Positions 11,742 to 24,132 are shown, numbered from the stretch's first letter. The stretch is 64,000 nt of DNA from Ulota crispa (GCA_963920765.1 OY987249.1:12710817-12774816), one strand, 5' to 3'. A program made the numbers and translations. The notes: generated from the letters alone by a model not told the origin.

Positions 11742-12497
11742 CAAACCCCTAAGTGCCCAAGCCATTTTCACCAAAATTGGGGTTTTTGGAGACTAATAAC
11801 TTTGATGCATTCTCAATCAATCGGATGACCCACAAAAGTGACCATTGAAAATAGTGGAACACCTACTTAGAAAATGGCTTGCAAATTTTGGGAACAATCG
11901 GCCATGGGAGATGGGAGATTGTAACATTTGATTAAACAACATGTGATGACAAAATCTCATTTTTTGGTAGGTACTTGATATTTGATGATTTTTACAAAAT
12001 TCTATAAGCCCTCGATTCATCTTAAATTTTTTGAGCATCAAGATTAGATGTGAATGCACACACTTGTACATTATTGAAGATTGCACTTCTTTTCATGTCA
12101 AGTTTTAGGGCTTCAAATCGCTATTGCACGGAAAACAATAACCGGCACAGTTGGTGACGGTTGCCATAATAAGGGTCTAGAACATGCTTGAACCCTTGCC
12201 AACAACTTTCCTGCTACCACAAAGCACACACAAGGAAGCTTGCAAGAGATAATGACTGGTTGCAGCTTGTAAAACGCTGCTTGCCACCACGCCCCGTATG
12301 ACGTTTCACCCAATCAAATCTCTTGGAGCACTTATACAACATTTGACTTTCCTTGCTATTAATCCATTGGCATGGACAACTCGAATGCCTTCATAATTCT
12401 AGTTTATAGCAAGATGAAAAAATTAGATCTAGTTCCTCAAATAAGCATTTCTAATCCCTAAAGACAGTATAATGTATATGGGGAGCTCAGGGGTTAA
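11742..12497. mobile_element. Probable TTAA-type element
   Basis: The left end reads CAAACCCCTAAGTGCCCAAG, where CAAA would be a decayed TTAA. The right end reads GAGCTCAGGGGTTAA. It directly follows the preceding MITE. 756 bp with no coding content recognised. Confidence 0.4.
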
Positions 12498-14231
12498 ACT
12501 TAAACCTAGAGCTTGGTTTAAGGTGCTTACCTTAAACTCAGTTTATTCCCAAAATCATAGTTTCTTCCCAAATGAATGAATACAGCCTTTGAGGCTACTA
12601 GTTTGTCTTTTCAAAACATCATTGTTGTTGCCAAACCCTTTTTAATTGGTTTATTGCAAAATTTATTTATGAAAATTACTGCACTATCAGTAAGTATCTA
12701 TACATGTTGAAAAATGTCAAGAAATTAGTGCGGATCAACCTAAATGTACTATTTAGTGCAAGAGAAAATTCTGACTTTCTTACCCCAGGGTCTACTTGGA
12801 GGACGAAAGGACATTCGGGAAAAATGTAGTCGTACCCTGCCTACAGGGTTGCCAGGTCAGCCCCGAAACTTAGATACTTTAATGAAGAAAATACAGGCAA
12901 ACTGCCTCGAGAGTCCAATTGAGTTTCAAGCGCAACGTAGTGAGTCAGCGACGGCGGGTCCACTCGGGCCGGTAGTCCTGCATGTCACGCCACCCCCGAA
13001 GCCTCAAATCTCCACAAACCAGCTCTTTCGTGCACAGCAGCAGCACATTCACCGCTGGCTCGAGCGCCAATCACTTCATCATTCCTAGTGTCGCAAAGCT
13101 ATTAATTTGCATTAGGAAGTGTTAATATCTTCGGTCCAAAGGTAAGGTAATTAAGGCGTCCGACTCGCTCCCAACTTTGCCAAAAACAGGACGGCAGAAA
13201 GTCCCTTTCCAAACTCGAAAGCATGGCTGGTTATTCTGACGTGGGTACTGTACGACCACCACCAATTGCTTACGTTTCCCCGTAGAAGTGGCATTCCTCA
13301 TGTGGCTGCTGACATCGTCAGGGCTACAGCGCTACGCTTTCCATGGTTCTCCCTACCAGCAAGCAGCCCTCCACGCCTCCGCAGCCCCAGAACTGCGCAA
13401 ATTCCGACATGGGCGTGCGCAGGGAGCATGTATTATGCACCCCCCAACCCTCCATACCCTTCTGTGTTCAGATGGTGCAGGCCTGCGGGGGAACTGATCA
13501 TTTGCATGCAAACTCGTCACTAGTCCGTTGAAAATTCAGTCTTCAGTTTTCGAAAGCTCGTCACAGCAATTGACCTTGATATTCTGCACTTTCGTGGACT
13601 GAAAGGGCGTTGTAGTGTAGCTGCCCCTTGCCTAACGTGACGTACAAGAACGTGACTCCCAAGATGTTGCTAGTTCGATAGTCTTCCGAAATTCTACTCC
13701 CAGCTAGCTAGCACGGCGCGGAGCAACAGGTTTGGTACCGCAATTTGTTGTTGTTGAGGTATGTTGTTTCAATTCCTGTCTCTGTCGTTGAGGTGTGCAT
13801 CACTGGACAGTTGAGAGCTACTTGCCCATTGACTGAGTCCCCAAGGCGAGTTCTCACTGTCGTTGGGTCCTCGTGGAGGGGGGTTTATTAAATTCTGGGT
13901 TACTATACAGAGTTTCTCAATAATAAGCTCTGACTGCTTGATGTCTCCATCGCGGGTTGCTTGACAGGCAAGCAGTAATTGCTCGTGCAGCTGATGCAGA
14001 GATCGACGTGCTACTGATTTGACAACCTGGATCCTTTACAGCAGTACAAGATCTGCGAGCGGCAAAAATCCAAGCCCGTGGTGGATTTAGGCTCCAGCTA
14101 GCTTGTGTACAATATACGCAACTCAGGTTTAAGACCACTGCTTCATAGCGATCGTGATGAAAATCATGAAACCCAAGAGGAGATTGTGAATTGGAATTAG
14201 CTAGTGCAGAGTTTAAGTTGAAGGTCAAGCA
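12498..14231 (+). other. Upstream and 5' UTR region of the GT14 gene
   Basis: From about 12,780 the base composition becomes clearly richer in G+C than the repeats before it, consistent with promoter and untranslated leader of the gene at 14232. Open frames on both strands at 12744-13088 and 13266-13531 overlap one another and show no protein motif, so I do not call them genes. No TATA box in a convincing position was found. Confidence 0.45.
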
Positions 14232-16801
14232 ATGGGGTTCGACAAGCCTCAGTCAGTGTGGCTCAACCGAGGGGGCATAGTGGCACTTATAATCACGGGA
14301 TCCATCGTTCTGTTCAAGATTTTGCTAGACGTGCAGCCGGGACTCATCCCCGCCGACCTTGCTGTAGGCTTTCCGCCACCGCGAGCAGCAGTTCTCGGCT
14401 GCCAAAACTGTAGTATTGTGACAATTAACAGCTCCTCAACGTTACCCGCTTCCACGTGGCCCAATTCTTATCTCCCCTGCAAAGATTACGTGAAACCAGG
14501 CGCGAGTGCGCGCGATCTCGACATAGCCAAGTACTTCAAGGTGGCCGTGGAGGATTCGGAGCTGCTGCACGCGGCGCAAGACGCGGCCACGCTTCCGTTG
14601 CCGCCAGGGAAGCCCAAGGTAGCGTTTCTGTTCATCCTGCGGCAGAAGATCCCTATGGAGCCGCTCTGGGAGCGCTTCTTCCAGGGAGCTGATAAGGAGG
14701 CCTACTCCATTTACACGCATCCCAGCTGGTGGATTGACCAGTTCCCCAACACCTCCGTGTTCTGTAACCGCACCATTTCCACCAAGAACGTGTCCAGGTT
14801 CGACATCAGTTTGGTGGACGTGGTGCGGCGCTTGCTGGCGTTTGCGTTGCTGGACTCTGACCGGGCCAACATGTGGTTCGTGCTCGTGTCGGAGGCTTGC
14901 GTTCCTGTGCGGAGCTTCCCGTACGTTTATGACTACTTCATGAACTCCACCACGAGTTTTGTTGAATCCTACTCTCCCATTCCCAGGTACAGTAATTGGC
15001 TTTTTTCTCTTAAGTTTCCTCTTTCTTTTTGTTGAGATCCGTGGAGAAAAGGACCAGTCCTGCAGTTTATTTTTCTCATGCCATTATTTATCACAATCTC
15101 GAGTTTGTTTCGCTTGAGCGGTTTGATAGCTCCAAGCTTTTAAGATTCTAAAATACTCACCAACGAAACAACAAACCATAACCCAATGCAAGTGTGTGCA
15201 TATAGTTAGAGTGCTTTGACGTGACTATAGCGTTACTTACTAGTTAAAACTTAGCACTTCTTTATCAATAACAACTTGCCACACTTGCTAATAAATTTCT
15301 GCATTGAGATCATGGTAGGAAAATCTAATAAAGAGCTCTAATTATCACTAGTATAACGATAAATACTCAGTTACAGGACAGCCAATTCTAGGACATTAAC
15401 ATTTGTTCATGGATTTGATAAATCAACCATTTGACCATGATCTCTTATCACATTCGTCCATATGCTATTTGCGGGCTTTGTCTTAAGTTTAGAGTGTAAC
15501 TAAAAATAATATTTAGACCCAGCCTGTTATCATATCGTTGTGAATGAGCAGGAAATTTAGTTGAAAATACATCAAAGTCAGTAGTTCTTACTACGTACAG
15601 TACTCTACTTTAGTAGAATCCTGTATTCCTTGTCTCCAGGTAAATTCCATGTTAAAGTTTGGTCTGTTTTAGTATTAACTTACTAGTTATATTTAGACCA
15701 TAAGAAAATTGTTTGTTTCTATGATTTGCAGGTTCAAGCGGTGGAACCCAGAGCCATTGTTCAAGTCCCAGCAGGTCCGGAAGGGCGAGCTATGGATGTC
15801 GATGCACCGTCGCCACGCCGGAATGGTGGTGGGTGACATGTCCTTCTATCGGAAATTTAAAGCCGACTGTCGCAACGACTGCGTCTTCGACGAGGAGTAC
15901 ACTCAAACGCTGCTGCACCTGCTGGACCCCACGGTACAAATCATCTCCATTTCCACTCCATAGCCTTCCCTCGCGTCATAAATTCCACATTCCTCATAAA
16001 CAAAAAAAATTCTCAGGACTCCGTCCTTCATTAAAGAGTCCCATTGTTCGCGATTCCCTGCGTGAAGGAGGTTTTTTTTTCACCTACCACACGGGAGAGG
16101 GAGAAAGGAGCATTGGTCCAATTTCTGACAGGGTGGCCTCATGAGGCCCAAAAACAAACACTGCCTCCTTCTAAAAGAAACCCTAATTCAACGATCAGAC
16201 TCCGTCCTTCATGAAAAAGTCCCATTGGTTACAAATCCTTCATTCTAAACGAAACCCTAATTGAGTGATCAGAATCCGTCCTTCATGAAAGAGTCCCATC
16301 GTTTGCGAATTCTGCATTCTGTGAAACCCTAATTCAGCAATCAGACTCCGTTCTTCGTGACGAAGTCCCGCTGTTCGAGATATATTGCATTTTGCAAAAC
16401 CCTAATTCAGCGATCGGACTCGGTTCTTCGTGACAGAGTCCCATTGTTTGCGAGTCCTGCATTCTATGAAACCCTAATTCAGCGTGATTGTGTGACAACA
16501 GGGCATAGCGAACAGATCCGTGACGTACGCGGATTGGTCAAACCCGGAGCACGGCGAATCGCCTTTGAAGCATACGGCAGCAGTGATAAACCCGCAGTTG
16601 ATTCAGAAGATTCAACAGAGAACGGCAAATTTGGACGGGCAATACATGGATTCGTCGGACGACTTCAACCATTCCATGCAAACCTGCGTGTACAACGGCA
16701 TTCCTGCGTCGCCGTGCTTTCTCTTTGCACGGAAGTTTTCCGGCGACGCGGCTGCTGTTGGCGCTCTAGTAAACCTTACTAGTAGCACCTTGGGTTACTA
16801 A
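14232..16801 (+). CDS. GT14-family Core-2/I-branching (DUF266-type) glycosyltransferase
   Basis: Three exons: 14232-14986, 15732-15933 and 16502-16801. They are joined in phase (PR|FKRW and DPT|GIAN) and give 418 residues. The start is the first ATG of the open frame and is followed by a cytosolic stub and one membrane span at about residues 13-32, so this is a type II Golgi-type enzyme. Family blocks are seen in order: KPKVAFLFILR, EPLWERFF, YSIYTHPS, the long SLVDVVRRLLAFALLD block, WFVLVSEACVP, VYDYFMNS, SFVESYSP, VRKGELWMSMHRRHA, CVFDEEYTQTLLHLLDP, VTYADWS, and a C-terminal PCFLFARKF. GT14 members are thought to act in cell-wall or glycoprotein glycan synthesis; the acceptor here is unknown. 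Intron 2 holds a 72-bp tandem array. Length and blocks are complete, so it looks functional. Confidence 0.92.
16017..16490. repeat. 72-bp tandem repeat array in GT14 intron 2
   Basis: A unit containing 'AAACCCTAATTCAGCGATC', 'CTCCGTCCTTCATGA' and 'GAGTCCCATTGTTTGCGA' recurs about five to six times with a period close to 72 bp; the AACCCTAATT phrase occurs near 16182, 16255, 16326, 16400 and 16470. Copies differ by point changes. The array ends just before the intron's 3' splice site at 16500-16501. Confidence 0.8.
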
Positions 16802-17968
16802 AATGCTCTCCAAATGCACTTTGCTTTACATTTTCATTAGTTCATTAGTTTTCTTGTAAAAAAATTAGTGCCTACATCACCTCAATTACCCATTTGATTA
16901 TCATTAGTTTTTAGTTGATTTTGAGAGGAAAGAGCTCCTACCTAGGACAAAGGGCAAAAGCTTTAGAGGAATTCTTTTATGACAGATGGCTAGTTGATAA
17001 GTGGCAACTTCGACCTCAAAGTAAGTAATTATTGTACTTTAGGATGAAATCCGAAGTGGATGGTTTGTAAAATAAACCCCCCCATTTGAGTCTTATTTCT
17101 GGTCCTATGATCAATGTTAGGTCTCCTTTTCTCCCGTTTCAGCACATGCTCTGGGGGTTTCAAATGAAAGTAGTGGCAAAATTTGCATTGGAATTTGCAG
17201 TTAGGTTTCAACTTTTTACACATCCAATTCAATTTGAGGTTTTTGTTGTTGGGACTGGTTTTTTCAGTTGGATTTCTGTTTGTGGGACTTGACTAATTTT
17301 TTTTGGAGGAAAGAGGTTTTTTCTCAGGAGCCATGTACGTATTTTGAATTGAACCAAGACTTGAATATGGGGATATAATGTGACCCACTTTTCAACCTTG
17401 CAACTATTCTCATTTTGAGAGATTCCGTGAGAATGGGAACAGAGTGTGAACAATCCCTCCCAGAGTACAGGTAAGCTTACGTACAAAAAATAACTGTAAG
17501 CATGATTGTCAGGCACTAGAGGACACTCAAAAGTTTGTGCAGGCAAATGAGATGATTTATTCGATGAGAATTTGAGACCGAGTTTGCAAATCTTGCTGTC
17601 ACTCAAACTTCTGTCCTTTGGTCACTTGGAAAGATTTTTGGTCAAAGTCACGGAATTTATTTCAGTTTTTGTATTTTTTGTCGGCTGTCCTTGAATGCAG
17701 GCAGGTGAGTGGTAATTCGGTAGAATGAACCACTTCAAGTTCAACAAAAAAATCAAGTATTACTATACAAATTGTTTCAATCGTTGTGTCTCACGCTAAT
17801 AACGTTAACTTTTACAAATACAAGAAATAAGTGAACTCACAAAGTGCACTAATGAAGTTGTTTATTGAAATTTTGATAAATTCAATACACCTTGGACTAT
17901 AGTATTTCAATACAATCTTAAAAAACGTGTCTCAAAAGGCTAAAACTTTGAGGAGATTTAAAAGCACA
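16802..17968. other. Downstream region of the GT14 gene
   Basis: Presumed 3' UTR, then AT-rich intergenic DNA. The 125-codon open frame on the minus strand (17229-17606) has no recognisable motif and no partner exons, and is not called. Confidence 0.4.
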
Positions 17969-17970
17969 TA

Positions 17971-18430
17971 CCGTAGTGTGACATGGGTTTTATCTTTGCA
18001 ATGACAAAAAAAATCAATATTTTGCCAAAAGTGATTTGTTTACATTGATTTGGAATAAATTTGATTTTGATTTGGTATGCATGTAATTATTGAACCAGTT
18101 GTCATATATTCAATTTGAAAAATACATCATATTCTTTCAAATTAAAAAGGATCATAAAAGTGAAAACAGTTTAAAAATATGATGTTGTTTATGAGTAATA
18201 TATGAATGGAAGTGAGATATGTGAAACATGTTTTAATTGCATTATTAACAGTTCAAGGTAGTGGTACACTTATTTCAAGGCAATTGTTTTTTACTAGTGA
18301 AGTTTTAGTCATTGTTCTCACTAATTTTTCACAAATTTCATTTCATGTTTCTTATCTTTTCATAAAAATCTGAAATTTTGATTTTGACGTTAATGAATTT
18401 ATATAAAACAAAGGCCATGTCACACTACGG
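17971..18430. mobile_element. TA-flanked MITE with CCGTAGTGTGACATGG ends
   Basis: The inverted ends CCGTAGTGTGACATGG and CCATGTCACACTACGG match perfectly over 16 bp, each flanked by TA. The 460-bp interior is AT-rich and non-coding. A TA target duplication would fit a Tc1/mariner-type MITE; this is inference from the ends only. Confidence 0.65.
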
Positions 18431-18529
18431 TATCCTGATTCTAAACCTTAGAAAGGATGCCAGGTTATGGAAGATCCATCATTACTAAAATATTTGAGAG
18501 ACACCAAAAGGTTGCGGTTGAGACCTTAC

Positions 18530-18905
18530 TTAACCCGTAAACCCTAAACCCTAAAGGACAAATTGTGTCCCCTCCAGGGACAATTGGGGTTTTGAGAATG
18601 TACTTATAGCTAAACTACTTTGTGTGATTATTTTAAACTCTTGTGGAAGATGGGAAATTCAAATATCTGCATGGGCATTTGATTTTTACTTCATTTTGAC
18701 ATTGATTGAAGAAGTTATGCATGAATTTTTGAAAAATAGGGGAGGGCGGGTAGCCCAAAAACTTCTTTGGAATTTTTATTTTTTTAAAATAAAAATCTCA
18801 AATTGGTTCTTTAGATTTATATAACGGTGGGAAGCTTTGAATCACTCAATTTTGATTGATGAGTGAGAAGTTTTAGTTTCCGGGTAGATATGGGACTCCC
18901 AAACC
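18530..18905 (+). repeat. Diverged single copy of the 23.4-kb palindrome arm
   Basis: Starting TTAACCCGTAAACCC, it follows the arm at 23378-23742 phrase by phrase: 'TAAACTACTTTGTGTGATT', 'GGGTAGCCCAAAAA', 'GGGAAGCTTTGAATCACTCA'. It has many substitutions. There is no inverted partner next to it, so it shows the single-arm form of this repeat. Confidence 0.7.
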
Positions 18906-20335
18906 TCTATTCCTTTTGCCCCTTGTAAAATTTGGTGCTTTACTTTTTTGAGCTCTTTGTGTTTTTTTTTTTTTGACCTTTTTTTTTTCAAAGTTGTAGT
19001 AGACCAAGATTCCTTGGTTTTTGCCATTTGGATGAAAGAAATTTAGATTTATGAATTTCACATAAACCCTCCAATTTTGCCTAGTGTATATGCAAATTTC
19101 ATAGCCTATAAGGCATTGCAAGATTTTACAAAGTATAATTCACACTTCCAATTCATTTGAAAATTCTCCCACACTTACCTAACTTGGTCTTCTAAATGGA
19201 AGAAATAAACCTCAACTTTGCGTAGAGCACTTCTTTTTATATAGGAGTGGTAAAAGGCTTTTGAAAGTTTTGGACAACATAAAAAAAAAGTTTTTTTTTC
19301 CACTTTAGATGTCAACATCTCACTCCTCTACATCTAGAATGAGCTGATTTTTCCCACAAGTAACTCCCATAGTCCGGGGCAAGATCTTATAGTTGGAGTC
19401 CAAAAAAAAAATCTACCTTTCTATTCATTCCCCCAAAAGTGGTAGTTATGACTTTCATAGAAGAAAGGGCTTGGGCCTTTAGGGGCTAAATGCCCAAGGT
19501 ACCAGATTTTGGTGTTTAAAAAACTTCAAGAAACTTTGAAACCCTATTGAAGGCACATACTTGATTCTTTTGAGGTGTTTTTTTGGAAAAGTTGCATGCT
19601 GAAGTTAGCTCCAGTGTTCAAATTTAAATTCCTCCACATCTCATTCTAGTTTTTTTTGGTGGAAGGTTAATTGCAAGCATACATTTTGTGTCATGAAAAG
19701 TGTCATGAATAGTGTTGTGAATAGTGACACAAAGCCTATGATAAGTTGCCACATTGAAAAGACGGGCATCAAGTTGTAGAAAAAGGTGAAGATTCTCCTT
19801 GGGCACTCCCTTGGGCACTCCCTTGGGCAATAAAGGTCATTTTACAAAAAAATTGACATCTAACAAAATCTAAAAGTGTTTTTGAACTAATTTCACTTGG
19901 AATGTCTTCGTTATACAAATAATAATTTCTTCATTGTTGAATTTTCTTTCACTCATAATGATGGTTGGTCAATAATTGAAGCTAAAAATTTCTTTGTTTT
20001 AGATGCTTGCGCTTTGAGAGTTGCATTATAGGCTCATTTGTGAAACGGTGCTTATGGATTTGAAAGGGGGGCCATTAGTTTTGAAGTAACAACAACAAAC
20101 ACTAAAGCATCCTAAGTGGTTGTTTCCAATTTTATATCCAAAGGTTGCCAATTTGCATTATAGTTTTGGGCAGCTCCAAAATAAGCAAAAAATTCCATAC
20201 ACATCATCATTCAATCACAAGTATCTTAAAATTTGCATAGCCATTTTGGATTATCTTTGGGTAGCGCTATCTAGAAGCCTTGAGGTTCAAGATTCTACAA
20301 TTGCAATTTTAAAAACACCTTTGGGTGTGTAGGGA
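18906..20335. other. Intergenic DNA
   Basis: AT-rich. Small direct repeats occur at 19676-19730 ('AGTGTCATGAA...AGTGTTGTGAA') and three copies of 'CTCCCTTGGGCA' near 19797-19830. A TTAA-type end (GCCTTTAGGGGCTAA) near 19475-19488 may be the right edge of a decayed element. No gene seen. Confidence 0.4.
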
Positions 20336-21039
20336 TTAACCCTCCAAGCTTTGGATTGACCACTATTTGGTTGCTACCCTTTATTGCAGGTTGCTTGGCA
20401 TGTTTAAAAATTTTGAAAAATATAAAATAATTTCAAATAGGAAAGCAAATCTACTTTCCAACCCAATTTGAATCATGTCAATCTAAGTTAACCCCTAAAC
20501 ACCCAAGGGGGTAAGGGCAAAACATAGATGCATTATAAAATGATATTTTTATAACTTCAATGAAGTTTGGTTCAAAAAAGAAAATAAAAATTTTGATCTT
20601 TGGTAATTATCCATATGATCTAAATTTCAAAAAAAATAAAGAACTCTTATTTAATGAATTTAGAAGCATTCATCATTTAATACTCATCAAAATTATAAAC
20701 TTTATTCATTGAATTTAAAATAGGTATGATTGGTTACAAATAGAAATTCTATTCTAAAATTCTAAAATACAATCTTTTTAAGGGGAGAACATCATTAGTT
20801 TCCCAAAATAATAAATTTTGTAACACTAGCAAATATTGAAGTGTTTGTCTCTGAAAATTTTCTCCTTGATGGAATTTAACTTGGATTGACATGATTTAGA
20901 CTAGGTTGGAAAGTAGATTTACTTTCTTATTTGAAATTATATTTTATTTAAGATTTTTTTTTTTTTTTTTTTTCATTTGAGGCAGCTTGCAAAAAAGAGC
21001 AGCAACCAAAAAATGGTTGATTGGGCAATTAGGGGTTAA
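20336..21039. mobile_element. TTAA-ended element with about 155-bp inverted arms
   Basis: The left arm 20336-20491 begins TTAACCCTCCAAGC. The right arm 20877-21039 is its inverted, diverged partner ending CAATTAGGGGTTAA. Both arms contain a 'CTTTCCAACC...ATCATGTCAATC.AAGTTAA' tract in inverted order. The loop between the arms carries at its right edge (about 20790-20880) an inverted copy of the sequence just outside the element (about 21042-21130), so the locus is internally rearranged or nested. Confidence 0.55.
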
Positions 21040-21486
21040 ACTCCATCAAGGAGAATTTTTCTAAAATAATTATCTCAACATTTGCTAGTGTTATAAGATT
21101 TACTACTTTGGGATTTAATGATTTTCTCTCTTGCAAAAATGTTGTGATAATGAAAGATTTGGAGAGCACTTACTTCTTACTCCAAAGAAGTGCAAAGTTT
21201 GTTTCACAATGAACACAAGAATGAGCCAAAAAATAACCATATTACCACAAACTCACTGAAATGTTCTACCTAAGCGATTATAAAAAGGATATCAATATAA
21301 ATGCCACAACTTTTCAACTATTCTATCATACTTAAGTTACTACATCTGGCCAACATTTGTGATATAATAGTAGGTATAGACCACATGAAAAGCATCACTA
21401 AGTTGAAAATGTAGTTTGACTTAAAAGTTGCAATTTTAATTCTAGATTATTACCTCCAAATCTTGCTCATAGTAACAATTCAAAAA

Positions 21487-21892
21487 GGGGAAATTATAAA
21501 TAGAGATATGAAAACATAAAATATCACAAATAGGGGTGCAGTTTCAAAATAATTACAAATAAGGGCATGACTTCAAAAAAAACGTGATTTTGTAAAAAAG
21601 AATTTGGTTGAGACATTGGTTGAGTTAGATACATCACATTAATTATTAGCTAACACTTCAAAAGAAATTAAAAGTTTCCAAAAATTGCCATCCACTTTAC
21701 TAAAACTTCTTTATTTAGGCTTGATTTGGAGAGGCCTTTAAGTTTTTAAAAAGTTAGCTAACATTTAAGTTGATGTGTCTAAATGAACCAATGTCCAAAC
21801 CAAAAAAAATTACAAAAAAATTACAATTTTTTTGGAAATTGTGCCCCTATCTGTAATATTTTATGTTTTCATGTCCTTTTATGTAATTTCCC
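21487..21892. mobile_element. Foldback MITE of the GGGGAAATTAC family, copy A
   Basis: The ends are GGGGAAATTATAAATAG and ATGTAATTTCCC. The interior repeats 'AGGGGTGCAGTTTCAAAATA' and its inverted form 'GAAATTGTGCCCCTATCTG'. The two halves are approximate inverted copies of each other. It is related to 32458-32890 and 62220-62480. Confidence 0.7.
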
Positions 21893-22040
21893 AATTAAAA
21901 AATCTGAATTATGTGAAATTTAATTTAGAACTTTACTATAAGCAATATTCAAAGCCGGAAAGAAAATTGAAAAGCAAAGTTGAAGTTGCAACTTTTATGC
22001 CAAGCAGTGATTTAATTTTAGCTTAGTGATGTTTGTCCGT

Positions 22041-22935
22041 AACATGTTATTCATTAAATTGGGAAATACACTTTCCCATAATGTATTTTAGGAATACTAA
22101 ATTTTGCATTTGTGAGAATATTTTGATGATTTGAAGTGAGTTTTTTTGATAATTCTTGTAAGGTGTTTTATCATTGATGTAAAGTCTTGAAGAAATCATC
22201 ATAACATTCACTCTAAATCACTTAAAAAATTCTTAAAAATGAAGAATTCAAAAGTCCCAATATGTAAGCTTTTTCCCAATTTAACTCCTAAATGCCTAAG
22301 GCATCACATTTTGGTGTCGACAATACTTTGAAGTTCATCAAATCTAACTAAGTTGCTAGTTTTAGCAATTTACATTTTTGCAATGTTCTTCTTGAAGTCT
22401 AGTTTGAGCATCCAAAATTTGATTTTGAAAATGACTAATTAAGAATTTTCTATTCAAGATTTTGTACAAGGATCTTGACGGTTCCGTAGTGTTGAGAGCC
22501 CTTGGAAATGAGACTTAAATACACTAGATCTTGGAGAAAATTTTACACTAGAATTATTATTTTTTTAAATTTTGAATAAATTTTGAAAAGTCGTAAAGTG
22601 ATTGGAGTGACATTTTTTGTCTTCTTTAACCTTGTATTTTTTTGGTGACCAACTTTTTATGTCCAACATGTAAAAAGAGGATTGAAAGACTACAAGTTAT
22701 ATTTGCAATTTTAACACCCTCATGATCAAACATTATAATCATTCAATCCATAAGTGATATTGTTGTATTTTCTTTTCTTATGTAATCTTTAACATATCTA
22801 GTTTGAATTCATACGGTTACAATTTTTTAAAAATTGAGGCAACTTATTAAAATTTTCACTATTTGTTCAAGCTAAAGCAAATTCCTAAAAGCTCAAAAAA
22901 GCCTCAGGCATTTAGGGATTAATGAATAACGCGTT
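22041..22935. mobile_element. AACACCATATTC-family MITE split by a TTAA element
   Basis: The left part is 22041-22284, beginning AACATGTTATTCATTAAATT. The right part is 22919-22935, reading TTAATGAATAACGCGTT. Joined across one TTAA, the right end becomes CCCAATTTAATGAATAACGC, matching the left end inverted and the intact 5030-5285 copy (AATTTAATGAATATGGTG). The interruption is the element 22281-22922. Confidence 0.7.
22281..22922. mobile_element. TTAA-ended element inserted in a MITE
   Basis: The ends read TTAACTCCTAAATGCCTAAG and CTCAGGCATTTAGGGATTAA, an inverted pair. The insertion site is the TTAA inside the terminal repeat of a MITE, and TTAA is present on both sides. No coding frame is seen in its 642 bp. 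Confidence 0.7.
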
Positions 22936-23377
22936 CTGTGGTCCATGCCTACTACTCTTTTTGTCCCTCTAAAAACGTCCAAATCAGACACATTTCTTGT
23001 ACCACTAAAATGCTCCCTTTTGCTAATTTCAAACCTTGAAAAAGTGTTTGCCAGGTTCAATGATCTCATGGGAGGCAAGTTAAGCAATAAGAAAGCATTC
23101 CTCTCCTAGCAAGCTTGGCCTTGCCCATATGAGGTACCATAGGTTGTTATTAATATTTAAATCATCAATAATGAGGAGCTAGCAACATGCACAAATATGG
23201 TACTTTTTGCATGGAATTTGGGTGTGTATATGGCGACATGAACACTGGAGATTTTGCATACATTTGATAGTTGGAACATTAATTCTAGAATGCTTGTATC
23301 ACTAGCATGAAGACTAAAAACACAGTTCATCCTTTGCAAGGAAGCTTTTTACATGTTTTTAGAGGGACATAGGGAGT

Positions 23378-24108
23378 TTAACCCCTAAATCCCTGAGTGT
23401 CCCCTCGAGGGACAAATGAGATTTTGGGCAAGTACCTATGACTAAACTACTTTGTGTGATTTTTTGAAACTTTTATGGAAGATGGGGAATTTGAAGATCC
23501 ATGTGCACATCTAATTTTTTTTCATTCTGACATTTTTGGAAGAAGTAAAAAATGAAATTCTGATTTTTTTGGAGATGGGGCACTGTGGGTAGCCCAAAAA
23601 TTGTTTTAAAATTTGTATTTTTTTGAAATAAAAATCTAAAATTGGTTCTTTGAGTTTACATATACATGGGAAGCTTTGAATCACTCATTTCTAGTATATG
23701 AAATGAAAGTTATGAGGACTTTTAGTTAATTGGTAGATATGGAGCCATATCTACCAATTAACTAAAAGTCCTCATAACTTTCATTTCATATACTAGAAAT
23801 GAGTGATTCAAAGCTTCCCATGTATATGTAAACTCAAAGAACCAATTTTAGATTTTTATTTCAAAAAAATACAAATTTTAAAACAATTTTTGGGCTACCC
23901 ACAGTGCCCCATCTCCAAAAAAATCAGAATTTCATTTTTTACTTCTTCCAAAAATGTCAGAATGAAAAAAAATTAGATGTGCACATGGATCTTCAAATTC
24001 CCCATCTTCCATAAAAGTTTCAAAAAATCACACAAAGTAGTTTAGTCTTAGGTACTTGCCCAAAATCTCATTGTCCCTCAAGGGGACACTCAGGGATTTA
24101 GGGGTTAA
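23378..24108. mobile_element. 731-bp near-perfect palindrome with TTAA-CCCC ends
   Basis: The left arm (23378-23742) and right arm (23745-24108) are inverted copies of each other around a 2-base centre (AG, 23743-23744). Reading the arms by eye I find only about three differences in 365 bp: one C/T, one missing A and one A/T, all near the outer ends. Both ends are TTAACCCCTAAATCCCTGAG. A diverged single arm lies at 18530-18905. A transcript would fold into an almost perfect long hairpin. No protein is encoded. Confidence 0.9.
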
Positions 24109-24132
24109 TATTGTAATTATTAACCATAATTA

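Noticed and set aside
12744-13531. Cluster of open frames upstream of the GT14 gene
   Set aside because: Three frames overlap on one strand; none shows family motifs or a continued exon.
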